Origin: CBDFGK01 sp965247075
GTDB taxonomy: Bacteria; Pseudomonadota; Gammaproteobacteria; Pseudomonadales; Halieaceae
DNA: 64,000 bases
Assembly: GCA_965247075.1 (NCBI GenBank)
Contig: CBDFGK010000003.1
Coordinates: 1 to 64,000 of the forward strand
Direction: 5' to 3'
Part shown: piece by piece, positions 36,358 through 45,132 of the stretch
Layout: each line of letters begins with the position of its first letter
How positions within the stretch are numbered: the first letter of the stretch is position 1
Notes under the pieces: model-generated
The model's database searches: none
What the model was told of the DNA's origin: nothing
What the model saw: the letters and a program-made list of their open reading frames with translations, nothing else
Position numbers and translations under genes: made by a program

Positions 36358-36379
36358 TACGCTGGCCTGCGTCAATTTT

Positions 36380-36459
36380 GGGGTCAGAGTAAAACCGTCA
36401 ATTCTGGCCAGGGGCAAACTTATGCCCCTGGCCAGAATTGACGGTTTTACTCTGACCCC
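36380..36459. repeat. 80-base perfect inverted repeat between ispH and pilV
   Basis: Two 36-base arms are exact reverse complements (36380-36415 and 36424-36459) with an 8-base loop AAACTTAT. Each arm starts GGGGTCAGAGTAAAACCGTC, so it belongs to the same family as the elements at 52182-52310. The ispH stop codon lies inside it. Confidence 0.95.
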
Positions 36460-37399
36460 GCTCTTGCTGACGCAGCTTCCGCGGCATGGTGAAGGTGATA
36501 TTTTCCTCGCGGCCAGCCATCTCAGTGGGTGCTTCGGCTCCCAGTTTTTGCAGACCCTCTATCACCTGCTGCACCAGCAATTCCGGCGCTGATGCGCCGG
36601 CGGTTACACCCACCTGTCGCTTGCCACGCAACCAGGCCGGATCAATATCATCGGCGCTATCGACAAGATGGGCCTGGACCTGCATACGCTCGGCCAGTTC
36701 ACGCAGGCGATTGGAATTGGAACTGTTGGGCGAGCCCACTACCAGCACCAGGTCACAATCTTGCGCCAACTGCTTGACCGCATCCTGGCGGTTTTGTGTG
36801 GCATAGCAAATATCATCCTTGCGCGGCCCATGGATGCTCGGAAAGCGTTGCCGCAGGGCATTAATCACCGCCGCCGTATCATCCATAGACAGGGTAGTCT
36901 GGGTCACATAGGCCAGGTTGTCCGGGTTTATAACGTCCAGGTGTTGCACCTGTTGCTCGGTCTCCACCAGGTATATATCACCACCGGCGGCGTGACTGTA
37001 CTGCCCCATGGTGCCCTCGACTTCAGGGTGTCCGCGATGACCAATAAGAATGCATTCGCGCCCTTCACGAGAATAGCGAGCCACCTCCATATGCACCTTG
37101 GTTACCAGCGGGCAGGTAGCGTCGAACACCTGCAAACCCCGCTCCGCCGCCTGGCTGCGTACCGCCTGGGAAACACCATGTGCGCTAAAAATTACAATGC
37201 AGTCGTCCGGCACTTCGTCCAGCTCATCGACGAACACCGCACCTCGCCGGCGCAGGCCGTCGACGACGTACCTGTTGTGCACCACTTCATGACGCACATA
37301 GACCGGCGCGCCGAATACATCCAGGGCGCGATCGACAATCGCTATGGCCCGATCGACACCGGCACAAAAACCCCGTGGATTAGCCATTTTAATCTGCAT
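36398..37399 (-). CDS. ispH: 4-hydroxy-3-methylbut-2-enyl diphosphate reductase
   Basis: IspH (LytB) carries out the last step of the MEP isoprenoid pathway, making IPP and DMAPP. The three [4Fe-4S] cysteines fall at C12, C96 and C198, nearly the same numbering as in E. coli, and the conserved HGV (about 74) and TQTT(L/T) motif (166-170) are present. ATG 37399 follows GAGGT eight bases upstream. The last 20 or so of its 333 residues are encoded by the palindromic repeat, giving a tail (SKTVNSGQGHKF) unlike the family; the enzyme itself should be complete. Confidence 0.95.
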   Translation of the reverse strand: MQIKMANPRGFCAGVDRAIAIVDRALDVFGAPVYVRHEVVHNRYVVDGLRRRGAVFVDELDEVPDDCIVIFSAHGVSQAVRSQAAERGLQVFDATCPLVTKVHMEVARYSREGRECILIGHRGHPEVEGTMGQYSHAAGGDIYLVETEQQVQHLDVINPDNLAYVTQTTLSMDDTAAVINALRQRFPSIHGPRKDDICYATQNRQDAVKQLAQDCDLVLVVGSPNSSNSNRLRELAERMQVQAHLVDSADDIDPAWLRGKRQVGVTAGASAPELLVQQVIEGLQKLGAEAPTEMAGREENITFTMPRKLRQQERGQSKTVNSGQGHKFAPGQN

Positions 37400-37413
37400 G
37401 TTAGCAACCTCGT

Positions 37414-37869
37414 TCAATGCAACTCAGCCGCTTCAACACGATGAACCAGCACATCAAACAGTATAGTCCGTCCCGCCAGCGGATGGTTAAAATCTACTGT
37501 CACCCAGTCGTCATCCATGCTCACCACCAGGCCCGGCACCTCGCCACCACCGGCATCGGCAAAGTAGAACATCAAGCCTGTTGCAAGCTCTGCATCGTCA
37601 TCAAACTGATCGCGCGCGACCGCCTGGACATTGCTGTTATTGGGCATACCAAAGGCATCTTCCGGGGTGACCGTGTAAATATGCCGCTGACCCGCCGACA
37701 TGCCAAACAGCAGCCGCTCGAAGCCCGATAGCAGGCTGCCATCGCCGATAACGAAATCGACCGGATCACCGGCGAAGTTGGTATCGATCTCGGCTCCGTC
37801 TTCCATGGCGAGGGAAAAATTGAGGAACACACGGGTGCCTTCGCTGACCGGTACATCAATCTCGGTCAT
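37414..37869 (-). CDS. fkpB: FKBP-type peptidyl-prolyl isomerase SlpA/FkpB
   Basis: A 151-residue FKBP-type prolyl isomerase/chaperone of the SlpA group: the N-terminal FKBP part has FLNFSLAMEDGAEIDTNF and an IF (insert-in-flap) domain follows TVTPEDAFGMPNN, with return to DFNHPLAGRTILFDV. Cytoplasmic. Its start overlaps the lspA stop (ATGA), indicating translational coupling in the ileS-lspA-fkpB-ispH operon. Confidence 0.92.
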   Translation of the reverse strand: MTEIDVPVSEGTRVFLNFSLAMEDGAEIDTNFAGDPVDFVIGDGSLLSGFERLLFGMSAGQRHIYTVTPEDAFGMPNNSNVQAVARDQFDDDAELATGLMFYFADAGGGEVPGLVVSMDDDWVTVDFNHPLAGRTILFDVLVHRVEAAELH

Positions 37870-38408
37870 TGTTTGTCCCCCTCAGTACGCGCCGCTTTGT
37901 CTCCCTCAAGACTCTCCTCCCTGCGCCCTTGGAAAAGTGCCTCCAAAATCATCATGGCGGCGCCAACGCTAATGGCTGAATCCGCCAGGTTGAAGGTTGG
38001 AAAATACCAGCCGGCATAGTGTACGGAGATAAAATCCACCACCTGCCCCAGAGTGACTCTATCCCACAGGTTGCCGATAGCGCCGCCCAGAATAAAACTG
38101 AGGCTCCAGGCCAGCAGCCACTCCGCCCGTTTGAGCCGACTCAGCCAGACGCCGATAACAAGGCTGACAGCCAGTGCGATAGCACTGAAAACCCAGCGCT
38201 GCCAACCGCCGGCCTCACTGAGAAAACTGAAGGCAGCGCCGGTGTTGTATTGCAGACTCATGTTCAATATCGGCAGTACCGCCACCGGCCGCCCGTACTC
38301 AAGCCCGCTCTCAGCCAGGCCCTTGGTCCACTGATCGGCCAGTACCACCAGCAGGGCCAGCGCCAGCCACAGGCAAAAGCGCAACTGATCGGGCCTGGTG
38401 CTAGGCAT
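37866..38408 (-). CDS. lspA: Lipoprotein signal peptidase
   Basis: An integral membrane aspartic peptidase (signal peptidase II) of 180 residues that cleaves prolipoproteins at the lipid-modified Cys. Four hydrophobic helices are visible; the catalytic Asp residues lie in GNLWDRVTLG and FNLADSAISVG, and the family motif NTGAAFSFL is present. The start at 38408 overlaps the end of ileS by 8 bases. The frame is open further upstream, but only through the end of ileS. Confidence 0.95.
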   Translation of the reverse strand: MPSTRPDQLRFCLWLALALLVVLADQWTKGLAESGLEYGRPVAVLPILNMSLQYNTGAAFSFLSEAGGWQRWVFSAIALAVSLVIGVWLSRLKRAEWLLAWSLSFILGGAIGNLWDRVTLGQVVDFISVHYAGWYFPTFNLADSAISVGAAMMILEALFQGRREESLEGDKAARTEGDKQ

Positions 38409-41208
38409 ACTTGCGCTGCTCGCCGCTGCCATCGATATTCTCTATACAGCGACCGCAGAGGCCGGGGTGCGCGGCGTATGTGCCCACATCCGCGCGTCGG
38501 TGCCAGCAGCGTTCACACTTTTCGTGCTCACTCTCTACCACCTGCAGCGCCAGGCCCTCTACGCCGGTTGAGGCTGCCCCGGCGGGGGCGGCAGCGAGCA
38601 ATTCCACCTGTGCAGCCGAGGTGATCAGCACAAAGCGCAGCTCTTCCTCCAGCTCAGCCAATAGGTCCGCCAACTCTGCGCCGCAGTACAGCGTCACAGC
38701 AGCATCCAGCCCGCCCTTGAGCGCACCCTGGCGGCGCTGGTTCTCCAACTCGAGGTTAACCGCATCACGCACAGCGATGATCTGATCCCAGAAGTCTGCG
38801 CCCATGGTCTGGCTAACATCCCGTTTGAACAGGCCCTGATACCACTCAACCAGAAATACCGATGATGCTCGCTGCCCGGGCAGGTTCTCCCATATTTCCT
38901 CAGCGGTGAAACTGAGAATCGGCGCAATCCAGCGCACCAGCGCCTCGGCAATGTGGTACATCGCGGTCTGCGCCGAGCGTCGCGCCAGGCTGTCAGTCTG
39001 GGTGGTGTATTGCCTGTCCTTGATGATATCCAGGTAGAAGCCACCCATCTCACTGACGCAGAAATTATGCAGCTGCCGGTAGATCCGGTGAAACTGGAAA
39101 TTATCATAGCACTGTACAATTTCGTCCTGTAAGCGTGACGCACAGTCGATGGCCCAGGCATCCAGCGCCAGCAGCCGGTCCGATGGCAGGGCATCCCGCG
39201 CGGGATCAAATCCATTCAGGTTGGCAAGTAGAAAACGCGCGGTATTGCGAATACGACGATAGGAATCCGAGGTGCGCTTGATAATCTCATCCGAGTAGTG
39301 CACTTCGCCACGAAAATCGGTGGCGGCAACCCACAGGCGCAAGATGTCTGCGCCCAGCTCATTCATGGCCTTGCGGGCCGGCACCACATTGCCGATGGAT
39401 TTGGACATCTTGCGGCCATTGCCATCGACCGTGAAACCATGCGTCAACAGGGTTTTATAAGGCGCCTCGCCCACCGAGCCAACGCCGGTCAACAAGGATG
39501 ACTGGAACCAGCCACGATGCTGATCTGACCCCTCCAGGTACAAATCCGCCGGGAACTGTAGAGCTTCGCGTTCACGCAGCACGCAGGCATGGGTAACACC
39601 GGAATCAAACCATACATCCAGAGTGTCGCCAATCCTGTCATATTGATCCGCCTCCGCACCCAGCAACTCTGCAGCGTCGAGGTCAAACCAGGCATCAATG
39701 CCCTGCTCCTCAACTCGCTGCGCCACAGCCTCGATAAGCTCAGCGGTGTGCGGGTGCAATGCGCCGGTTTCCCTGTGCACAAACAAGGTGATGGGTACGC
39801 CCCAGGCGCGCTGCCGGGAAATACACCAGTCCGGGCGGCCCTGCAGCATAGACTCCAGGCGAGCACGCCCCCAATCGGGAGTAAATTCCACATTTTGCGC
39901 GGCGGCCAAGGCCTGCTGTAACAGCCCGGCCTGCCGCATACTGATAAACCACTGCGGCGTGGCCCGGAAGATAATCGGCGTTTTATGGCGCCAGCAGTGC
40001 GGGTAGGAGTGCTCGACGGACTCGGCAAACAGCAGCGCGCCGCGCTGCTGTAACAACTCGACAATGGCAGCGTTGGCCTTGAGCACATGCTGGCCGGCGA
40101 AAAGCTCCGTGTCCGGCAGGTATACACCATTGCCACCCACTGGGTTTACCACTTCCAGAGCGTATTTCAGGCCGACCACATAGTCATCCTGACCGTGGCC
40201 GGGTGCGGTATGCACCGCGCCGGTACCGGCTTCTGTGGTTACGTGCTCACCCAGGATCACCGGCACTTGCCTGCGGTAGAGGGGGTGCTGTAACAGCAGT
40301 CCTTCCAGTGCCGCGCCCACACAGGTGCCGGCGACTGTGTAATCATCCCAGCCAATGCGATGGCACACAGCTTCCACCAACTCTGTTGCCAGCACCAGGG
40401 CCTGGTCACCGCGCACCGACAATGAGTACTCCAACGCCGGATGCAAACTCACCGCCATGCCGGCGGGCAGCGTCCAGGGCGTGGTGGTCCAGATGGGGAT
40501 GGCGACATTGGCGGGACCTGCGGCGACCGCAAAGGCAGCCAACAGCGCCGCGGGATCAACAGCGGTATAGGCCACGTCGATGGCGGGCGAGATTTTATCC
40601 CGGTGCTCTACTTCGGCTTCGGCCAGGGCAGAGCCACAGTCCAGGCACCAGTGCACCGGCTTGGAACCCTGGTGAAGATGACCCTGGTCGATAATTTTAC
40701 CGAGGGTGCGGATAATATTGGCCTCAAAGGCAAAATCCATGGTCAGGTAGGCATTGTCCCAGTCGCCCAACACTCCCATGCGCTTGAAGTCTTCACGCTG
40801 GGTGTCGACCTGGCGACGCGCATATTGACGACACTTGTCCCGAAATTCACGGGCGCTCAGCTTGACCCCGGGCTTGCCGACTTTCTTTTCGACATTCAGC
40901 TCAATAGGCAATCCGTGGCAGTCCCAGCCCGGAATATACGGGGCGTCAAAGCCTGACAGGGTGCGAGATTTGACCACAATATCCTTGAGGATCTTGTTGA
41001 CTGCATGACCCACATGCAACTCGCCATTGGCGTAGGGAGGACCATCGTGCAATATGTACTTTGGCTTGCCGGCATTGGCCTTGCGAATCTGGCCGTATAA
41101 ATCCTCTTGCTGCCACTGCGCCAGCCGCTGCGGTTCCCGCTGGGCCAGGTTGGCCTTCATGGGGAATGCCGTCTGCGGCAAATTGAGGGTATCCTTGTAA
41201 TTACTCAC
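38401..41208 (-). CDS. ileS: Isoleucyl-tRNA synthetase
   Basis: A 935-residue class Ia synthetase of normal bacterial length. It carries the HIGH-type motif PPYANGELHVGH (about 57-68), the editing domain in the 200-390 range (TTPWTLPA), GRKMSKSIGNVV as the KMSKS loop and the C-terminal zinc finger CERCWHRRADVG...CGRC. Start ATG 41208 overlaps the ribF stop (41205-41208) and its end overlaps lspA. Confidence 0.98.
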   Translation of the reverse strand: MSNYKDTLNLPQTAFPMKANLAQREPQRLAQWQQEDLYGQIRKANAGKPKYILHDGPPYANGELHVGHAVNKILKDIVVKSRTLSGFDAPYIPGWDCHGLPIELNVEKKVGKPGVKLSAREFRDKCRQYARRQVDTQREDFKRMGVLGDWDNAYLTMDFAFEANIIRTLGKIIDQGHLHQGSKPVHWCLDCGSALAEAEVEHRDKISPAIDVAYTAVDPAALLAAFAVAAGPANVAIPIWTTTPWTLPAGMAVSLHPALEYSLSVRGDQALVLATELVEAVCHRIGWDDYTVAGTCVGAALEGLLLQHPLYRRQVPVILGEHVTTEAGTGAVHTAPGHGQDDYVVGLKYALEVVNPVGGNGVYLPDTELFAGQHVLKANAAIVELLQQRGALLFAESVEHSYPHCWRHKTPIIFRATPQWFISMRQAGLLQQALAAAQNVEFTPDWGRARLESMLQGRPDWCISRQRAWGVPITLFVHRETGALHPHTAELIEAVAQRVEEQGIDAWFDLDAAELLGAEADQYDRIGDTLDVWFDSGVTHACVLREREALQFPADLYLEGSDQHRGWFQSSLLTGVGSVGEAPYKTLLTHGFTVDGNGRKMSKSIGNVVPARKAMNELGADILRLWVAATDFRGEVHYSDEIIKRTSDSYRRIRNTARFLLANLNGFDPARDALPSDRLLALDAWAIDCASRLQDEIVQCYDNFQFHRIYRQLHNFCVSEMGGFYLDIIKDRQYTTQTDSLARRSAQTAMYHIAEALVRWIAPILSFTAEEIWENLPGQRASSVFLVEWYQGLFKRDVSQTMGADFWDQIIAVRDAVNLELENQRRQGALKGGLDAAVTLYCGAELADLLAELEEELRFVLITSAAQVELLAAAPAGAASTGVEGLALQVVESEHEKCERCWHRRADVGTYAAHPGLCGRCIENIDGSGEQRKYA

Positions 41209-42134
41209 CGTTTAAAAAACCCGTGCCCGTAGGCAATATCCCGGTGTATCTGTTGTTTAAGTTCATCCAGGGAATCAAATTTCACTTCATCCCTGATCTT
41301 TTCCCGAAAAGTTACGGTGATGGTTTTGCCGTACAGGGAGGCATCGAAATCCAGTAAATGCACTTCCAGGATGGCGCGAGACCCATCCCCGACGGTAGGT
41401 CGCGCGCCAACATTGGCTACCGCCGGTAACGGCGTCGGGCCAATACCACTCACCTGGGCCACATAGACACCGCTTAAGGGTGCCCGCAAGCGATGCAACT
41501 GCATATTGGCAGTGGGCGCATCCAGGCTGCGACCGCGCTGATCGCCATACACCACCTTGCCGGTAATACTATAGGGTCGACCGAGCAGGTCCTCGGCGGT
41601 GGCAAAATCAGCGGCCAGCAAGGCTTCTCGAACACGGGTACTGCTTACCCGGGCGCCTGAGATACCCAGTGTATCGGTATGCATGGCCTCGTAGCCATGG
41701 CGCAGGCCCTGGGCCTTCATCATTTCGAAATCGCCTGTGCGGTCATGACCAAACCTCAAATCATCACCAACGACGATATAGCGCACGCCCAGACCATCGA
41801 CAAAAATGCGCTGCATAAAATCAGCGGCGTTCATACTGCGCAGCGCCTCGTCAAAACGAATCCGCAATACCCTGTCTATACCAAGCTCCTGCAGCGCCCG
41901 AAACTTCTCACGAAAACTCATTAACCGTGGTGGCGCTTCGCTGGGAGCAAAATATTCCCGCGGCAAGGGTTCAAACAAAATCACCACCGACGGCAACGCC
42001 AATTCTGCCGATTTCTCCAACAGGTGCCCGAGCACCGTCCGGTGGCCGTTGTGAACACCATCAAAGGCGCCAATAGTGGCGACGCAACCACGATGCCGCG
42101 GTCGCAAATTGTGAAGACCTCGTATGAGTTCCAT
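41205..42134 (-). CDS. ribF: Bifunctional riboflavin kinase/FMN adenylyltransferase
   Basis: RibF converts riboflavin to FMN and then FAD. The N-terminal nucleotidyltransferase domain shows GAFDGVHNGHR and SSTRVREAL; the C-terminal riboflavin kinase domain has the GDQRGRSLDAPTANM and PAVANVGARPT motifs. The start was placed at ATG 42134 (MELIRGLHNLRP), the N-terminus found in related proteins; an upstream ATG at 42167 is possible. 309 residues. Confidence 0.95.
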   Translation of the reverse strand: MELIRGLHNLRPRHRGCVATIGAFDGVHNGHRTVLGHLLEKSAELALPSVVILFEPLPREYFAPSEAPPRLMSFREKFRALQELGIDRVLRIRFDEALRSMNAADFMQRIFVDGLGVRYIVVGDDLRFGHDRTGDFEMMKAQGLRHGYEAMHTDTLGISGARVSSTRVREALLAADFATAEDLLGRPYSITGKVVYGDQRGRSLDAPTANMQLHRLRAPLSGVYVAQVSGIGPTPLPAVANVGARPTVGDGSRAILEVHLLDFDASLYGKTITVTFREKIRDEVKFDSLDELKQQIHRDIAYGHGFFKR

Positions 42135-42177
42135 TGCAGTCGGGGGTATATCAGTAAAACCCGGCATTATAGCGGAC

Positions 42178-43776
42178 TCAGGAAGGTTTTTGGGTGTAAA
42201 AATCGCGCCGGCGGGTGCCCATTATCATTTGGGCTCCGACATAGACCACCAGGCCTTCCACCACCAGCAGGGCCAGTTGCATGGCGCGCGCCCACCAGTC
42301 CCACTGTTGCCACAACTCCCGCTCGGGCGTCAGCAGCACCAACGCCCCTGCCATGGCGGCTGTCGCCACCAGCAGGCGCAGTAAAAATCGCCCCCAACCG
42401 GCCTGAAAGTGCAGTATCGCGCTGCGGCGTAAACCGCGCAGCAGCAGGCCGGCATTGAGACAGGCGGCAAGACTGGTAGCCAGGGCAAGGCCCACATGAC
42501 CAATGTTCCAAAGGGTATAGAGCGGGATAACAAACAACAGGTTGAGCACCATGTTGGCTACCATGGCCGCAATGCCGATTTTTACCGGCGTCACCATATC
42601 CTTGCGGGCATAGAAGCCCGGCGCCAGTACCTTTATCAGCATAAACGCCAGTAAGCCCAGGCTATACGCGCGCAGGCTCAGGCTGGTCATGCCTACATCA
42701 GCCGCCGACAAGGCCCCGTACTGGAACAGGGTGACCAGGATGGGCGACGCCAACAACATCAGCGCTACACTGGCCGGCAAGGCAATCAATAACACTGTCC
42801 GCATACCCCAATCGATTGTTGCCGAAAACCGTTCGGTGTCCGCATCGGCCTGCAAGCTTGATAAACGCGGCAAGATCACGGTGGCAATGGCAATACCGAA
42901 CACACCCAGCGGCAGCTCGGTGAGCCGATCGGAATAGTACAGCCAGGAAACACTGCCCGTGGGCAGAAACGAAGCCAGCACCGTATCCAGCAACAGGTTT
43001 ATCTGGCTGACCGACACCCCAAACAGGGCCGGCACCATCAGGCCGAGAATTTGCCTGACCCCCTTATGCTGCGTATCCCAGCGCGGCCGGGGCAGTAACT
43101 CCTGCCGGTACAGGAACGGCAATTGAAACAGTAGTTGCACCACTCCAGCCAGAAATACCCCCCAGGCCAGCGCAAAAACAGGTTCTTCAAACCAGGGCGA
43201 GGCGACCAGGGCGGCCGCTATCAGTGACAGGTTGAGCCACACCGGGGTAAAGGCGGGCACTGCAAAGCGACCGTAACTATTGAGCACAGCGCCACAAAAG
43301 CCGGTCATGGCTATCAGGAACAGGTAGGGAAAGGTGATGCGAATCATGTCGGTGGTGAGGGCAAATTTATAGCTATCACTGAGAAACCCCGGCGCGAACA
43401 GGGCCGTCATGGCCGGCGCCGCCACTACCAGTAACAGGGTTACTATCAACAGGCTGCCACCGAGCACCCCCGCCACCGAGTCCAGCAAGTCGCGGACCAG
43501 CGCCTGCGAGCCGCGCTGCCGATACTCGGCCAGCACCGGTACAAAGGCCTGGGAAAAGGCACCTTCTGCAAACAATCGGCGCAGGAAATTGGGGATTTTG
43601 AAGGCCACAAAGAAGGCATCGGCATTGGCGGTAGCACCAATAAACCCGGCTATGGCAATATCGCGAATCAAGCCCAGCACCCGCGACATCATGGTCATGG
43701 AACCCACCACGGCACTGGACCGCAGCAAGCGGGTATCTTCACCCGCCAGTGATTCTGACGTTTGCTCCTGGGTCAT
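42178..43776 (-). CDS. murJ: Lipid II flippase MurJ
   Basis: A 532-residue MOP-superfamily integral membrane protein with about 14 helices that flips lipid II for peptidoglycan synthesis. Family motifs include MSRVLGLIRDIAIAGFIGA near the start, ADAFFVAFKIPNFLRRLFAEGAFSQAFVPVL, and the conserved Arg in the cavity region. Precedes ribF in the same order as in pseudomonads; rpsT, often next to murJ, is not seen in this window. Confidence 0.96.
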   Translation of the reverse strand: MTQEQTSESLAGEDTRLLRSSAVVGSMTMMSRVLGLIRDIAIAGFIGATANADAFFVAFKIPNFLRRLFAEGAFSQAFVPVLAEYRQRGSQALVRDLLDSVAGVLGGSLLIVTLLLVVAAPAMTALFAPGFLSDSYKFALTTDMIRITFPYLFLIAMTGFCGAVLNSYGRFAVPAFTPVWLNLSLIAAALVASPWFEEPVFALAWGVFLAGVVQLLFQLPFLYRQELLPRPRWDTQHKGVRQILGLMVPALFGVSVSQINLLLDTVLASFLPTGSVSWLYYSDRLTELPLGVFGIAIATVILPRLSSLQADADTERFSATIDWGMRTVLLIALPASVALMLLASPILVTLFQYGALSAADVGMTSLSLRAYSLGLLAFMLIKVLAPGFYARKDMVTPVKIGIAAMVANMVLNLLFVIPLYTLWNIGHVGLALATSLAACLNAGLLLRGLRRSAILHFQAGWGRFLLRLLVATAAMAGALVLLTPERELWQQWDWWARAMQLALLVVEGLVVYVGAQMIMGTRRRDFYTQKPS

Positions 43777-43864
43777 TGCCGGCGCTGCCTGAGGGCATCA
43801 CCGTCGGAGTCGCGCATGGCGCCGACCCGAAACTGTTCCAGCTGTACCAATTGAATGCGCATGA

Positions 43865-44881
43865 CTATTGGAACCGGCTGCCCGTGTACCAGTTTACGTC
43901 GCGCGCCTGGCGGTCAACCTGGTCGACCACATTCAGAATCATGACAAACAGGGCCATACGCACCAACACCCCGTTATCGGTCTGGCGAAAAATAGCCAGG
44001 TTCGGATTGTCATTGAGGTCATTGTCCAACTCATTGGCAGCGGCGCGGGAATCCCTGGGCAGGGGGTGCATGATCACCGTGTTGGGCTCGCAGTTCTGGG
44101 TATAGATGTTTTGGTTGAGCCGAAAACGACCGCGATATACATCTGCCTCTTCCCGGGAGCCAAAACGCTCTTCCTGGATACGGGTTGAATAGGCAATATC
44201 GACATGGGCGATATGCGCTTGCAACTGCTCGGTTTCGGTGACATGGTGGCCGGCCTCGCGCATGGCCTGGACGATATCCTCGGGCATACGCAATTCCAGC
44301 GGCGAGATAAGATGCACGGTGAGGCTCTGGTACAGGGTTAGCAGTTTGCACAGCGAGTGCACGGTACGGCCGTGGCGCAGATCGCCAATCAGCGCGATAC
44401 GCAGCTTGTCTATACTGCCGCCGCGCCCCTGCATCTCACTCTTAATGGTATACAGGTCCAGCAGGGCCTGGCTGGGGTGCTCGTTGGCGCCATCGCCACC
44501 GTTAATTACCGGCACCCGGCTGGCAGCGGCAAACTCACGCACCGAGCCCTCGTCCGGATGGCGCATGGCAATGACATCACTGTAACCACTTATAACGCGG
44601 GCCGTGTCATAGAGTGATTCGCCCTTAGCGATGGCCGAGTGCTCAAAACCCGTGGTTTCTCTAACATGGCCGCCCAACAGGTCAAAGGCGCAGCCAAAGC
44701 TGATCCGGGTACGGGTGCTGGGCTCAAAAAACATCGCTCCGAGGATAGCGCCCTCCAACACATGGGTAATGCGCCGGCGGTGGGCATAGGGCCGCATGCG
44801 ATCAGCGACCGCAAACAGGGCCTCTATGTCGGCGCGTTCAAACTGGTTGACTGAAAGTATGTGGCTGCCTGCAAACTGCAC
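43865..44881 (-). CDS. pyrB: Aspartate carbamoyltransferase
   Basis: A 338-residue ATCase-type catalytic chain for the second step of pyrimidine synthesis. Carbamoyl-phosphate loop EPSTRTRISF, the NGGDGANEHPSQALLD motif, and HPLPRD confirm the family; the length and inserts (ITHVLEGAILG, SALAS-like RIQEERFGSREEADVY region) place it among the longer stand-alone ATCases. No pyrI regulatory gene follows. The adjacent murJ gene lies 88 bases downstream. An ornithine carbamoyltransferase is excluded by the motif HPLPRD. Confidence 0.92.
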   Translation of the reverse strand: MQFAGSHILSVNQFERADIEALFAVADRMRPYAHRRRITHVLEGAILGAMFFEPSTRTRISFGCAFDLLGGHVRETTGFEHSAIAKGESLYDTARVISGYSDVIAMRHPDEGSVREFAAASRVPVINGGDGANEHPSQALLDLYTIKSEMQGRGGSIDKLRIALIGDLRHGRTVHSLCKLLTLYQSLTVHLISPLELRMPEDIVQAMREAGHHVTETEQLQAHIAHVDIAYSTRIQEERFGSREEADVYRGRFRLNQNIYTQNCEPNTVIMHPLPRDSRAAANELDNDLNDNPNLAIFRQTDNGVLVRMALFVMILNVVDQVDRQARDVNWYTGSRFQ

Positions 44882-44964
44882 GCAAACTCCCCGGCTGGCT
44901 GTTGTTGGCTATTATAATCTGCGAAGTGAGCCAAGAAACGGTAATAGTGCACTGGGGCAGACTT

Positions 44965-45126
44965 ATGAATTTGGAAATTTGGGATCCGCGTAAACAGGAG
45001 CTTGCAGCGGCCCAAAAACGAGCAGGCGTGTTTACGCTGACCCCGATCTACGGGGTAGCCGCGCGAGTCGCGGCAGCACCATCAGAATTTCAGGGATCGG
45101 ATGATCAAATTTTGAATTGGGCATAG
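44965..45126 (+). CDS. Short hypothetical frame between divergent genes
   Basis: A 53-residue frame (MNLEIWDPRKQELAAAQKRA onward) with weak ribosome site. Two small hairpins (ACCCCGATCTACGGGGT and GCCGCGCGAGTCGCGGC, 45041-45075) fall within it, so it may be non-coding and part of a terminator for the convergent sbcB gene. Confidence 0.25.
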   Translation: MNLEIWDPRKQELAAAQKRAGVFTLTPIYGVAARVAAAPSEFQGSDDQILNWA

Positions 45127-45132
45127 TGCGGA

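Noticed and set aside
40203..40956. Plus-strand frames of 160-170 residues opposite ileS
   Set aside because: Shadow frames of a well-supported gene.
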